64,000 bases of DNA from Chitinophaga ginsengisegetis. GTDB taxonomy: Bacteria > Bacteroidota > Bacteroidia > Chitinophagales > Chitinophagaceae. Each line of letters starts with the position of its first letter. Position 1 is the stretch's first letter. Shown piece after piece: positions 9,119 through 17,937 of this stretch. Made by a program: the position numbers and the translations under genes. The stretch is taken from positions 1,426,001 to 1,490,000 of the forward strand of contig NZ_FUZZ01000001.1 in NCBI RefSeq assembly GCF_900168065.1. The letters run 5' to 3'. Below the pieces are notes generated by a model. It was not told the origin of the DNA, did no database searches, and saw only the letters and a program-made list of their open reading frames with translations.

Positions 9119-9520
9119 TTATGGGGCCTTCATTCGTTTTAAAACAAGCGCTTTTCTTCGCTTCCATCCGGTAATAACCGGGTCTTCATTTGTCAGTTTT
9201 CCTTTGGCATCTATTTGTCCCAGGCTTTTTGCCAATGCCTGGCTTAACTTTGCGGCTTTCCGGTGCGCTTTCATCCAGGTGGTCCTGGTTTGATGAACAT
9301 TATCTTCCAGCGATTTTATCCCCTTGTTAATGGTATCCAGTTCTTTTTTATACGCCTTCTGCCGGCGGTAAATGATCATTAACCGGTTATAGGCAGCAAT
9401 CGTGAGCGGGTCATTGGAAAGCGCCTCGTTATACAGGGCAATGGCGCCGGGCAGGTCATCTTCCGCCTCCAGCTGGCGTGCCTGTTCCAATAAGCTTTTA
9501 TGGGAAATTTTCTCCGCCAT
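9119..9520 (-). CDS. Small TPR-like protein
   Basis: A 133-residue soluble protein with two tetratricopeptide-like helical pairs at about residues 5-70 (ARQLEAEDDLPGAIALYNEA is the clearest repeat), then a basic helical C terminus rich in Lys and Arg (KRRKALVLKRMK). I used the ATG at 9520; the longer frame begins with a non-ATG codon. It probably mediates protein-protein contacts. It lies 45 bases downstream of the NmrA gene on the same strand and is followed by a strong terminator. No specific function can be assigned. Confidence 0.65.
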   Translation of the reverse strand: MAEKISHKSLLEQARQLEAEDDLPGAIALYNEALSNDPLTIAAYNRLMIIYRRQKAYKKELDTINKGIKSLEDNVHQTRTTWMKAHRKAAKLSQALAKSLGQIDAKGKLTNEDPVITGWKRRKALVLKRMKAP

Positions 9521-9565
9521 GAAACGATGATTGTTAATCAGCTGCCACAAATTATATGCCCTTCT

Positions 9566-10405
9566 CTATGCGTTCCAAACGCCTTCGGCAGCAGTTTTCC
9601 GGGCGTATTCGGAGAAGTCGCGTGGGGCACGGCCCAGTGCGCGTTGCACGCCATCGCTGAGATGGGCGTTCCGGCCATCCAGTACTTCGGTAAATAAATA
9701 GGTGACCAGCCAGATGAAGTCATCCGGGATATTGTATTCAACAAGCATGGCTTTGTATTCTTCCACCGGTATAGCCTGGTATTGAATGGGTCTGCCTGCA
9801 GCGGTGGCAATTTCCTGGACGGCCTCTGCAAAGGTCATCATACGCGGACCGGTGAGTTCATACGCCTGGCCGTTATGGTCCTCTGTGATAAGCGCCGCAA
9901 CGGCTACATCGGCAATGTCTTCCACATCAATAAACGGCTCTGCCACGTTTCCGGCCGGGAGCGCTACATGGCCGGCCAACAGTGGATCTACAAGGTATCC
10001 TTCACTGAAATTCTGGTTAAACCAGGCACACCTGACGATGGTCCAGCTGATGCCGCTGTTCATAACAATCTGCTCGCATGCCTGGGCTTCCTTTTCTCCC
10101 CGGCCGGAAAGCAACACTATTTTCTTCACACCGCTTTTTACAGCTGTTTGGGTAAGTGTACGTATTTTATCCACTGCGCCGGGAATGGCCAGATCCGGAT
10201 GGTAGCTGAGATATACGGCGTCAATACCCTGTAAGGCAGGCTCCCAGGTGGTTTTATCTTCCCAGTCAAAAGAAGGGTCGGCAGAACGTGACCCGATACG
10301 TACAGGCCAGCCTTTTTCTTTGAGTTGTGCGGCTACCCTGCTGCCGGTTTTACCGGTGCCACCTAATACGAGTACGGTTTGTTTTGTGGTATTTGCTGTT
10401 TTCAT
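9566..10405 (-). CDS. NmrA-family NAD(P)-binding protein
   Basis: A 279-residue atypical short-chain dehydrogenase. The Rossmann motif GGTGKTGSRV is at about 15-24, and a stretch near residue 100 reads VKKIVLLSGRGEK. The later region EPFIDVEDIADVAVAAL is typical of NmrA/QOR2-like proteins. No YxxxK catalytic pair is evident, which fits NmrA members acting as NADP sensors or quinone reductases. The TPR gene follows on the same strand. A hairpin (10485-10515) separates it from the collagen-like lipoprotein gene upstream. Confidence 0.85.
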   Translation of the reverse strand: MKTANTTKQTVLVLGGTGKTGSRVAAQLKEKGWPVRIGSRSADPSFDWEDKTTWEPALQGIDAVYLSYHPDLAIPGAVDKIRTLTQTAVKSGVKKIVLLSGRGEKEAQACEQIVMNSGISWTIVRCAWFNQNFSEGYLVDPLLAGHVALPAGNVAEPFIDVEDIADVAVAALITEDHNGQAYELTGPRMMTFAEAVQEIATAAGRPIQYQAIPVEEYKAMLVEYNIPDDFIWLVTYLFTEVLDGRNAHLSDGVQRALGRAPRDFSEYARKTAAEGVWNA

Positions 10406-10484
10406 GATCTATTTTTCTCAAAGCTACTATGGGGGTAAGCCGTAAAATAGAACAAAACCGACACCGCGATATTTTTTTGTAACA

Positions 10485-10515
10485 ATGCGTGCAGCAACAG
10501 GTATGCTGCACGCAT
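10485..10515 (-). terminator. Hairpin at the 3' end of the CHAT operon
   Basis: Perfect 12-base arms (10485-10496 and 10504-10515) with a 7-base loop, starting 11 bases past the stop of the collagen-like lipoprotein gene on the minus strand. The downstream flank on the minus strand is only weakly U-rich, so efficiency is uncertain. It marks the likely end of the six-gene unit that starts at 17327. Confidence 0.6.
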
Positions 10516-10526
10516 AGGTGTTTTGG

Positions 10527-11060
10527 TTAAAGGGGAACCTGGAGAAGTTTACATACTTCTTCATAGCTCATCTTCTTATAATCATAGCTGGCCATACGGG
10601 CGCCTGGCACACCGCCGGGAATAACAATATAACGGATCTTATTATTATTGGCAGGAGAGCCACCAGGTATAATATCACAGATCACCCTTATTTTATTTAC
10701 AAACAAACCGTATTGAAAACGGTATTGGGTATCGGCGCCGCCGATATTGTAATAAATACTGGGCAGCATTTTAGCAATACCTGCACCATCCGGATCGGAA
10801 ACAAATTTCATATACACGAGCACCGTGCCTCCGTCGATAATGGCCTGGGTTACCTGTTGTGCGGCAAGATCAAAGTAATAGGTTTTCTTGCCGACGCCAA
10901 CGGAAGTGCTGGAGTGCATCCACGGGCTGGTATCTACCCAGTTGGAGTACATTACATTGGCAGTACCTGCCGGGCCGGCCGGACCGGTATCACCCGTTTT
11001 ACTGCAACTTACCAGTAATAATATGCATACGCCTGCCAGCATTGTGATGATATTTTTCAT
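10527..11060 (-). CDS. Lipoprotein with a collagen-like GxY stub
   Basis: A 177-residue lipoprotein. The signal peptide ends in LLLVSC with C19 as the lipidated Cys, followed at once by the collagen-like triplets GDTGPAGPAG and then a beta-rich domain starting TANVMYSNWVD. This architecture (lipobox, short GxY tract, then a domain of about 140 residues) is common among Bacteroidota surface lipoproteins of unknown role. It starts 27 bases after the Pro/Trp-rich gene and is followed by a hairpin, so it looks like the last gene of the sigma-subtilase-CHAT operon rather than a separate unit. Confidence 0.78.
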   Translation of the reverse strand: MKNIITMLAGVCILLLVSCSKTGDTGPAGPAGTANVMYSNWVDTSPWMHSSTSVGVGKKTYYFDLAAQQVTQAIIDGGTVLVYMKFVSDPDGAGIAKMLPSIYYNIGGADTQYRFQYGLFVNKIRVICDIIPGGSPANNNKIRYIVIPGGVPGARMASYDYKKMSYEEVCKLLQVPL

Positions 11061-11087
11061 ACAAATTTGTTTTAACAGGAATGTTGA

Positions 11088-11699
11088 TTAACCATTAGAA
11101 AGATTGATACCTGTTTCGATTAGTTTTCCGGCCGAAGTGAGTAAGGCGGTTTTCAATGAATCCTGCCGGATGAATTCAGCCGCCTGTTTAAATTCCAGGC
11201 CAATCACAAAAAGATCCAGTTCATCAAATTTTGGCCGGGGTGGTACTTTTTTTGGTGGCGGGCAAAGTTCATCTGTTATGTCGTATATAAACTTGCTTCC
11301 ACCGGAGTGATCTGAGGAACCATTGGCACTTTCACCGCTATATTGTATCAGTTGTGCCTTGTCTATCACTTCCTGCGCAAAGGAGCGGGCAAAAGTTACT
11401 TTCCAGGGCACAGGACCGGGTCGCAGCCAGGGGTCGGGTACCGGACCATATTGCCAGGGTTCCGGATGAGGGCCAGCCCACGGTTGCGGTCCGGGGCCAT
11501 TAATAATTTCCCATAGCCTGGCATCACGTTGAGCCATGTAAGTTAAGAGGCTGCTTTTCCAGGCATTCCGTACCAGGGGGCCAAAAGGCCAGGGGTGAGG
11601 ATCAGGGTCTTCCGGATTAGGATAGGAACCATATCCTTTTACATACCGGCTGGCAAATGAAGACAGTTGTTCAGACCGGGAGGTTGCTGTGTTTTCCAT
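11088..11699 (-). CDS. Pro/Trp-rich protein of the CHAT operon, unrecognised
   Basis: A 203-residue protein I do not recognise. Residues 26-100 are extremely rich in Pro, Trp, Gly and His, with repeated PxPW units such as PDPHPWPFGP, GPGPQPWAG, PHPEPWQYGP and VPDPWLRPGP. The rest (101-203) is a more ordinary helical domain that includes CPPPKKVPPRP. There is no signal peptide from this start, so it should be cytoplasmic unless secreted in another way. Longer starts exist (ATG at 11747; TTG at 11783, three bases past the CHAT stop); I chose 11699 because the extra residues look untranslated in character. Its place directly after the CHAT protease makes it a candidate substrate or partner. Confidence 0.65.
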   Translation of the reverse strand: MENTATSRSEQLSSFASRYVKGYGSYPNPEDPDPHPWPFGPLVRNAWKSSLLTYMAQRDARLWEIINGPGPQPWAGPHPEPWQYGPVPDPWLRPGPVPWKVTFARSFAQEVIDKAQLIQYSGESANGSSDHSGGSKFIYDITDELCPPPKKVPPRPKFDELDLFVIGLEFKQAAEFIRQDSLKTALLTSAGKLIETGINLSNG

Positions 11700-11786
11700 T
11701 GCAGTATTTTTTGGAGTCAGAGGATTGTTGCCGGCACGCCGGCTCATGATATTAGTCGGGATAACAAGCAGAAAGGGGAACAACCA

Positions 11787-14567
11787 TTACCGGTTTTTTT
11801 TCAGGAGCACAGGTATCAGTGCCAGCCCCACAGCGATGGCCACTACTATCCACCATATCGACACCCCGCTGCGGGAACGGGTTTCCGGCACCGGGGCGGC
11901 ATCTCCCACCAGGATACTTGCTGCCCAGAAATAAGGCAGCCGGCTGCCTTTATCGTTGTTTGCGAGAAACTGCAGCTTGGCCTGTTGCAGGGCCACATCT
12001 TTACGCAGACCGCTTTGCAGCAGGCGATGGAAGTTTTCAGTCAGTTCGTAGGTCGCTTCATTATCGATCTGCCATAAGGAAGTAACAATAGCGGGGATGC
12101 CGGTAAGCGTAAATCCACGCGCAAGACTTAACACTCCTTCTCCCCTTGCCTGCACGCCGGCGCCGGATTCACAGGTAGATAATATAATGAGAGCAGTGAC
12201 CGTATCCTGCAATAATTGTATTTCCGGGAGATATAATGCAGAATCTGCAAAGTACAGCACCGGGTCTTTATCGGGGCTGCCGGCGCTGGCATGTGAATAC
12301 AGCTGCACAATACTGCTGTTGGGCAACTGCTCCAGGAAATGTTGCCTCGTAGCGGCTTTCCCGGAAAGATTATATACGGCGGCGTAATTTTTTTTGATCT
12401 GCAGCAGCGATTCATCTGCCCCATATAGCGGTTGTTGTTGCAGGTATGCGGCATAGTTTACGGGGGCAATGCCCAGTAAACTATGCGCCGCGGCGGCTCT
12501 CTCCGGCCGCAGCTTCATAAGGGAGCCGGCTGCATAGGTATAGCTGAATGCAAATTGCTTCAGGAGGAAACTGTTAGGGTCTGTACTGTCCGACAACAAT
12601 ACTTCAAACGGCAACAGGTATTCATCCGGGGAGATGATGACGCTTCCGCCGCGGAGTTGCAGCGGCGCAAACAGTTGCCGGTACAGGCGGTTGGCCAATA
12701 CACAATACCGCTGGTGTTGGGTGTTTAACAGGGAAGGACTGGTGCATAGCTGCATCAGTTCCTTCACTTCCCGGCTGTTCCAGGCAGCTTTCAGCAGGCG
12801 GCTGTTGCCGGCAGAAATACCAAGCACAAAAGTGGTACTGTCTGTTGTAAAGTAAGTCACCAGTGTTTCTCCATGTGCCAACAGCTTTTTTCGTATATCC
12901 GCTACCGTATACACGGCCGTATCATATTTATACTGGTAATAAGCGGGATGTGCTTTTTCCAGGTTTTTAATAAAGCGTTCCAGCGCATCCCGTGCGTTGA
13001 GCAGCCGGCGGTAGGTGGCCACGTAAAGCGGCGCATCCGGGGAAGTGGCCTCCAGCTGCTGTTGCAGGGTTACTGTCTGGATGCGCAGTTGTTGTTCCTG
13101 TGCAATATCTGCTGCCGACAGGTACTTCCTGGCGCCCAGCTCATTGAGTTTATCGTTGAGTAATACCGCGCGGCTTTTTTCAAAGAAGTGGAATGCCGAG
13201 GGGATGTCCTGTAGCAGGTAACAGGTTTCGATGGCCTTCTGATACATCGTTCTGGTGCGGTTACGCCAGAAAAGCCGGGAAGGATCGCCATATTGTTTCC
13301 ACCGCATCTGGTCAACGGATATATCCGCTGCACGGAATGCATTCAGCGCATAGCGCAGCCACACCGTATCACCGTCAGACCGGAATAATGCCAGCAGGGA
13401 TTCGCCTTTATTACCGAGCAGGGTAGATACAAAATAGTCATTGGCCACATTGCGCAGCATATGATAGCCGGGGTTGCTTTGCAGGGCAGTATCTTTAAAA
13501 TGAAGCGGCAGGGCGTTGAGCCCCTGTTGGTAGTAGGATAATGCTTTGCGGTACCGGCGCAGTTTCCAGCATGCGTAGCCAATGTTATTATATACGCCTG
13601 CTAATACGTATGGGTCACCGGATTTTTGTGCAAACTGTATCCCTTCCCGGTAATAGCGGAGCGCTGTGCCAGCGTTCTTTATATCTTCTGCATAAAGATT
13701 ACCGAGATCCAGCGTATTGCGGGCGCATTGATCCCAGCGTTGTTGTTCACGGTTTGCCTGTAATGCGTGCTGATACCAGGCAACGGCTTTACCAAATTGT
13801 TTTTCTTTTCCGAGGATACTGGCATAAATAGTATAACAGGCCACCTCGTGTGCCGGTGGGGCATTTGCGGGTAACAGGCGCAGGGCGTTCCTGATAACCG
13901 TTCCTGCGCTGGTATCGTCTACCGCGAGCAGGGATTGGGCTTTCTGGGCCAGCAGGGCTACTTCAGACATGGTATCCTGTACACTCCGCGCCACCAATAT
14001 ACCAAGATCGGCGGTTTCTACGGCCCGGCGGTAATCGCCGGTGCCATACAGCGAAAACGTTTTGGCTTCAAAGGCCATCAGTGCAATAGCCGTTTTCCCG
14101 GGGTACTTCAAACCTATGATGATGCAGCTGTCGTAGTAGTAATGTGATTCAGGGTACAGGTGCAGTTTGTTGTAGAACAGGCCCAGGTTGAAATAGCTGT
14201 TGGTGAGGAATGCTTCCTGCCTGGCCTTTGCGGTGCGGTTCACCGCTATGGCTTCTTTTGTATAACGCAGTGCATCCGGCCAGTTTCCTTCGAGATGACA
14301 GAGATTCCCGATACGGTGTACAATGCGCGCGTATATACTGTCTTTCTGCGAAAAGCATTGCTGGTAAAGGGCTAGCAACGAATCGAGTTGTTTTATCTTC
14401 TCCTTGTCCGGCAGGTTGTTTTCTTCTATGGCTGTAATCCTGTTTACAAATATTGCTGCCGGCGGGCATTGAGCGATGGCATAAAAATAACTTAGCAGGC
14501 AACCTGTTATCAACAGTTGCCTGCGCAAGATCTTTTTTATGAAGTTTACCTGCGTACAGGAATGCAT
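11787..14567 (-). CDS. TPR-CHAT caspase-fold protease, membrane anchored
   Basis: A 926-residue protein: N-terminal signal or anchor segment (about 12-33), an array of tetratricopeptide repeats (about 60-400, for example VYNNIGYACWKLRRYRKALSYYQQGL), a linker and a C-terminal CHAT domain (about 600-890). The catalytic dyad of clan CD peptidases is intact: H759 in QLYSHAS and C799 in ILSTCESGAG. A final hydrophobic helix (about 904-921) ends in KKNR, so the protein is predicted to hang in the periplasm from a C-terminal anchor. It starts six bases after the subtilase stop. Known CHAT proteases act in programmed proteolysis (separase-like, Craspase); the target here is unknown. Confidence 0.88.
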   Translation of the reverse strand: MHSCTQVNFIKKILRRQLLITGCLLSYFYAIAQCPPAAIFVNRITAIEENNLPDKEKIKQLDSLLALYQQCFSQKDSIYARIVHRIGNLCHLEGNWPDALRYTKEAIAVNRTAKARQEAFLTNSYFNLGLFYNKLHLYPESHYYYDSCIIIGLKYPGKTAIALMAFEAKTFSLYGTGDYRRAVETADLGILVARSVQDTMSEVALLAQKAQSLLAVDDTSAGTVIRNALRLLPANAPPAHEVACYTIYASILGKEKQFGKAVAWYQHALQANREQQRWDQCARNTLDLGNLYAEDIKNAGTALRYYREGIQFAQKSGDPYVLAGVYNNIGYACWKLRRYRKALSYYQQGLNALPLHFKDTALQSNPGYHMLRNVANDYFVSTLLGNKGESLLALFRSDGDTVWLRYALNAFRAADISVDQMRWKQYGDPSRLFWRNRTRTMYQKAIETCYLLQDIPSAFHFFEKSRAVLLNDKLNELGARKYLSAADIAQEQQLRIQTVTLQQQLEATSPDAPLYVATYRRLLNARDALERFIKNLEKAHPAYYQYKYDTAVYTVADIRKKLLAHGETLVTYFTTDSTTFVLGISAGNSRLLKAAWNSREVKELMQLCTSPSLLNTQHQRYCVLANRLYRQLFAPLQLRGGSVIISPDEYLLPFEVLLSDSTDPNSFLLKQFAFSYTYAAGSLMKLRPERAAAAHSLLGIAPVNYAAYLQQQPLYGADESLLQIKKNYAAVYNLSGKAATRQHFLEQLPNSSIVQLYSHASAGSPDKDPVLYFADSALYLPEIQLLQDTVTALIILSTCESGAGVQARGEGVLSLARGFTLTGIPAIVTSLWQIDNEATYELTENFHRLLQSGLRKDVALQQAKLQFLANNDKGSRLPYFWAASILVGDAAPVPETRSRSGVSIWWIVVAIAVGLALIPVLLKKNR

Positions 14568-14573
14568 ATCTTA

Positions 14574-16013
14574 TTAATGGTGCCTGATATATCTTCCTTT
14601 ATTCACCTGCCCTGCCAGCTTATCTGAAACAATTACATCCGTACCGAGGTCTGTTATAAAGTGCTGTTCCTTCAGGCCCGGTGCAAATAATGCTGTCTTG
14701 CAAAGGGCGGCAATTTTCCCGGTAGCGATAGCCGTGGCAAAGGACGAACCTGAAACATACTGTGGCTGGCTCAGCACAAAGGGTACTTTGAATTTCAGGA
14801 AACCATCTTCCGTTTCATCTGCCCGCACACCTAGATCCACAAATCTGGCGGAGTAGTTTTGGGTAGCACTTACTGCGGTATCGTTGGTGGTAGTAACCAC
14901 CAGGATGTTGTTATCGCCAGCGCCCAAACAGGCTGGATAAAAATGATGTACATCGAGGTTGCGCAGGTCCGCGGGTTTGATACCTACGTGCATGGCGCTG
15001 TCGTCTGCATCTGCCATGCGGTTGCCAGCCGCGGTTACAAAGAGGATACCTTTGTCTGCGAGCATCTTCGTGATCACGGAATCAAGCGGTTCATAGGGCG
15101 ATGGCAGGTTATACTGACTGTAATAACCCCAGCTGGCATTGATGATATTGGCATGTTTATCCGCCGCATAACAAATAGCACAGATAATATTAAACAGGTC
15201 TCCTTCTGCGTTGGCATTATGGGTTTTCAGGATCATCAGCTGCAGGGCGTTGGTGTTATCGCGCTGAAATTCATTGATGATAAACAATGCCACCCGTGTA
15301 CCGTGGCCATCGCGGCTGTCGTCCGCGGTTTGATTGGTGCTGTCTACAAAGTTCCAGCCATTGATATCATCTGCCAGGCAGTTTTTATCGTCGTCTGTAT
15401 TGTTGGACTGTTCGTCCGGATTTTTCCAGAAATATTGCTGGTTACTCAGCAAATTCGGATCTATACCGGTATCCAGGATGGCTACACGCACTGTATCATT
15501 TTTGTGCCGGAAGGGAGGAGGAAACGCCAGTTTTGTTTCCAGCCTGTTGTAGGGTGTTGCCGGGTTTACTTCAGGTGGCGCACTGATGATATAATTCTGG
15601 GTATAATAAGCCAGGCTGTCTTCTCCCACGCCTTTTGAGCCGGGGTTGGAAGTGGCGCCGCCTTTTACAGGTTCGGCGTGTACATAGGTTTCTATCTTTG
15701 GCGCATTCCATAACTCTACCTGGTGATCGCCACAGTTGTCACAACGATTGATAGTGATTTTACCGGTATCTATCCCGTAATCTTTCATATTTTTTTTGAT
15801 GCTGATGCGTTGCTCCGCGGTAGGCGGTCGCCTGAAAAACAACACCAGCTGGTTGTCGTGGTAACGGGGCGCCCTATACGGACTATCAACGCCGGGGATC
15901 CGGGATACAGGCCCTTTTGCGCGGGGGCCACAGTATCTTACCAATAAAATAATAATGATGATGATACAGAGTATCAGCAACCATAAAAGGGGGTTAAACT
16001 TACGAGGTTTCAT
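14574..16013 (-). CDS. Membrane-anchored S8-family serine protease (subtilase)
   Basis: A 479-residue subtilisin-like protease. An uncleaved N-terminal anchor spans about 9-25, next comes a prodomain-like region (54-115), then the catalytic domain with D181 (AILDTGID), H237 (DGHGTRV), the oxyanion N331 (TAAGN) and S424 (SGSSFATAIATG). Topology is predicted N-in with the protease in the periplasm. Its ATG overlaps the stop of the anti-sigma-like gene by four bases, indicating translational coupling, and the CHAT gene follows after six bases. Two proteases of different clans in one sigma-factor operon suggest a proteolytic cascade; this is inference. Confidence 0.92.
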   Translation of the reverse strand: MKPRKFNPLLWLLILCIIIIIILLVRYCGPRAKGPVSRIPGVDSPYRAPRYHDNQLVLFFRRPPTAEQRISIKKNMKDYGIDTGKITINRCDNCGDHQVELWNAPKIETYVHAEPVKGGATSNPGSKGVGEDSLAYYTQNYIISAPPEVNPATPYNRLETKLAFPPPFRHKNDTVRVAILDTGIDPNLLSNQQYFWKNPDEQSNNTDDDKNCLADDINGWNFVDSTNQTADDSRDGHGTRVALFIINEFQRDNTNALQLMILKTHNANAEGDLFNIICAICYAADKHANIINASWGYYSQYNLPSPYEPLDSVITKMLADKGILFVTAAGNRMADADDSAMHVGIKPADLRNLDVHHFYPACLGAGDNNILVVTTTNDTAVSATQNYSARFVDLGVRADETEDGFLKFKVPFVLSQPQYVSGSSFATAIATGKIAALCKTALFAPGLKEQHFITDLGTDVIVSDKLAGQVNKGRYIRHH

Positions 16014-16729
16014 GGTGATATATTTTTAAGCCATTCATCTGCGGGTTTATTACCTGGCAACTGGTTGCTGCGTACCTCTTCCAGCAGTGTCCTGGCCTGT
16101 TGCCGGTCGCCGGGACCATTGCGTTGCAGCAGTGCCAATGCCTTATAAAAAGGGCCGGGGTTGGCATACAGGGGGTACTGTATCAACCGGTTAAACTGTA
16201 CAATAGCGGCATCGTATTTCCCGGTAACGAGATAAACCAGCCCGAGATATTTTACCGCATCCGGTGTACCGGGTTCCTGTTTGCTGAGAGCGGTAAATAT
16301 GGCTTCCGCCTGTTGATAGTCTTTATTGTTGTAGGCGGCAATACCACTTTGCAGGCTATCGCTGCCACTGTGCATGGTAGTGCCCAGCTGTTGCAGGTGT
16401 TCTTTAATATACCGCGACGACAGCTGCTGAACAGAAGGCGTGCTGAAAAAGATCCACCAACCTGCCAGCGCCAATATACCGGTGAGTACAGCCGCCGCGA
16501 GATATAATGTTATGCGGCGCACCTTTGCTTTGGGAACAGTTGTGGCGGCAAGCGCCTGTTGCTTCTGGTCCTGCAGCTGTGCTTTCAGGGTAGCGCGTGC
16601 GCTCAGGTAAAAGGCTACTTCCTGTGCAAAGTCATTGTCCGATACGCAGCGGTCTGCGAATACCTGTTTTTCTTCTGCAGATAAAGCGCCGGTAAAATAA
16701 TCATCTATATAGTCTGATATCTCACTCAT
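16010..16729 (-). CDS. TM/TPR anti-sigma-like protein
   Basis: A 239-residue protein. The first 50 residues (DYFTGALSAEEKQVFADRC and the following acidic helix) resemble the cytosolic sigma-binding segment of Bacteroidota anti-sigma factors. A transmembrane helix lies at about 73-95 and is followed by two or three TPRs (about 115-235), predicted periplasmic. The gene overlaps the sigma-factor stop by eight bases, which fits a cognate sigma/anti-sigma pair. Unlike FecR it has no FecR domain, so the signal is probably sensed through TPR contacts or proteolysis. Confidence 0.75.
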   Translation of the reverse strand: MSEISDYIDDYFTGALSAEEKQVFADRCVSDNDFAQEVAFYLSARATLKAQLQDQKQQALAATTVPKAKVRRITLYLAAAVLTGILALAGWWIFFSTPSVQQLSSRYIKEHLQQLGTTMHSGSDSLQSGIAAYNNKDYQQAEAIFTALSKQEPGTPDAVKYLGLVYLVTGKYDAAIVQFNRLIQYPLYANPGPFYKALALLQRNGPGDRQQARTLLEEVRSNQLPGNKPADEWLKNISP

Positions 16730-17327
16730 AATTCCGGTTAAAGGCTCCTATTTTTTCTTTCAGTTTATCCATACATCTGCGCCTGCTTACCTTTACCACG
16801 TCTGCCGAATTGTATTCCAGCATAGCAGCGATTTCGCGGTCGCTGTAACCATCTTCAAACAACAGCAATACCTGCTTACATTTTTCGCCTATTTCCCGGA
16901 GACCTTTCTCCAGCAGGGAGCGGTTGCTGTTGTCGATGAGCTGTTGCACAACACTACGGGCATTGTCGGGCAGCATCATGATCAATGTATCAAGATGATG
17001 GGTTTGATGTACCTTCTCTTTATTAGTCGTGCTTTTTCGTTTAAGGTCAACACATTTATTGGAAAAAATCTGGTAAGTATAGGATTTTAACGAAGATCTG
17101 CCTTCAAAGCGGTTATACACGATATTATCTATCACACTGATAATGGTATCAGAGTAGGCGCTGGCGCTGTCTTCTTCCGTCAATCCGTATTTGCGTGCTC
17201 CTTCCCGGGTGAAGTAATGGAATGTATTATACAGCTGTTCTTCATAAGAGCGCCTTTGGTGGCCTCCCTGCCGCAGTCCGGCGAGAATTTCCTGTTCCTG
17301 ACCATTGTATGCCGATAAGGGTATCAT
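16722..17327 (-). CDS. RNA polymerase sigma factor, ECF-like
   Basis: A 201-residue sigma-70 family protein. Region 2 is seen at about 28-95 (EDSASAYSDTIISVIDNIV, then RSSLKSYTYQIFSNKCVDLKRK). Region 4 with its HTH is at about 145-195 (CKQVLLLFEDGYSDREIAAM, then VVKVSRRRCMDKL). It heads a six-gene leftward operon and is translationally coupled to its likely anti-sigma factor. It probably directs transcription of this operon, in the manner of self-regulated ECF units. Confidence 0.88.
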   Translation of the reverse strand: MIPLSAYNGQEQEILAGLRQGGHQRRSYEEQLYNTFHYFTREGARKYGLTEEDSASAYSDTIISVIDNIVYNRFEGRSSLKSYTYQIFSNKCVDLKRKSTTNKEKVHQTHHLDTLIMMLPDNARSVVQQLIDNSNRSLLEKGLREIGEKCKQVLLLFEDGYSDREIAAMLEYNSADVVKVSRRRCMDKLKEKIGAFNRNYE

Positions 17328-17481
17328 AAAATGAGTAAAAGCGCAGAATGGGTTTTACCCAATTTACAGAAAAAAAAGCCAAATCCCTGTTTCCTTCCGG
17401 GTATTATTGCCGACTAATTATACAGCACACAAACAGTTCCCCACATCCGGCTTCCGCCGGAACGTTGTTAACTCCAAAAAT

Positions 17482-17510
17482 AAAGGGCCGGCATCTACTC
17501 CCGGCCCTTT
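17482..17510 (-). terminator. Rho-independent terminator after hxlR
   Basis: Ten-base G/C-rich arms (17482-17491 and 17501-17510) with a 9-base loop. On the minus strand the stem is followed by TTTATTTTTGG, a U-rich tail. It lies 28 bases past the stop of the leftward HxlR gene and insulates it from the sigma-factor operon. Confidence 0.75.
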
Positions 17511-17537
17511 CTCTTTAAAGCAATACCTGTAATTCGT

Positions 17538-17894
17538 TTACATCAGATCTTTATGTTTCTGCCCCCACTTTTCGAGGTGTTTGATGATGGGTTTCAATTC
17601 GTACCCGATAGGGGTTAGTTCATATTCTACCCGTGGTGGCACTTCTGTGTAAACGGTTCGTTTCACAATTTTGTTTTCCTCCAGTTTCCGCAGCTGCAGG
17701 GTCAGCATTCGTTCCGTTATGTTGGGCAACTTCTTCTTCAATTCACCGAATCGGAGTTTTCCGCCTATCAACCAGGAACAAATTACCAACGCCCATTGTC
17801 CGCCAATAATGTTTGCGGCATAAGCTTCTGAACATTCATCGGCCAATGCCTGTTTGTTGGCAAAGTTTGTGGATGTTTCTTTTATCTTAGACAT
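17538..17894 (-). CDS. HxlR-family transcriptional regulator
   Basis: A 118-residue winged-helix regulator. The HxlR signature is visible: IGGQWALVICSWLIGGKLRF, then LKKKLPNITERMLTLQLRKL (recognition helix) and the wing with YTEVPPRVEYELTPIG. C21 in the N-terminal helix could act as a redox sensor, as in related HxlR proteins. It is divergent from an NAD(P)H-dependent oxidoreductase gene, which is the usual HxlR arrangement and its likely target. Confidence 0.9.
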   Translation of the reverse strand: MSKIKETSTNFANKQALADECSEAYAANIIGGQWALVICSWLIGGKLRFGELKKKLPNITERMLTLQLRKLEENKIVKRTVYTEVPPRVEYELTPIGYELKPIIKHLEKWGQKHKDLM

Positions 17895-17937
17895 TACTTA
17901 CATTTTTTATAGTACGTTACATTGGGTTGCTACCCCA

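Noticed and set aside
14859..15638. Open frame of 259 codons on the plus strand
   Set aside because: It is antisense to the subtilase gene, whose motifs are unmistakable; its composition (Cys- and Ile-rich without motifs) is that of a shadow.
10527..17327. Reading the CHAT operon as a CRISPR-associated Craspase (type III-E)
   Set aside because: There is no Cas7-11-like effector, CRISPR array or Csx30-like gene nearby; the partners are a sigma factor, an anti-sigma-like protein and a subtilase.
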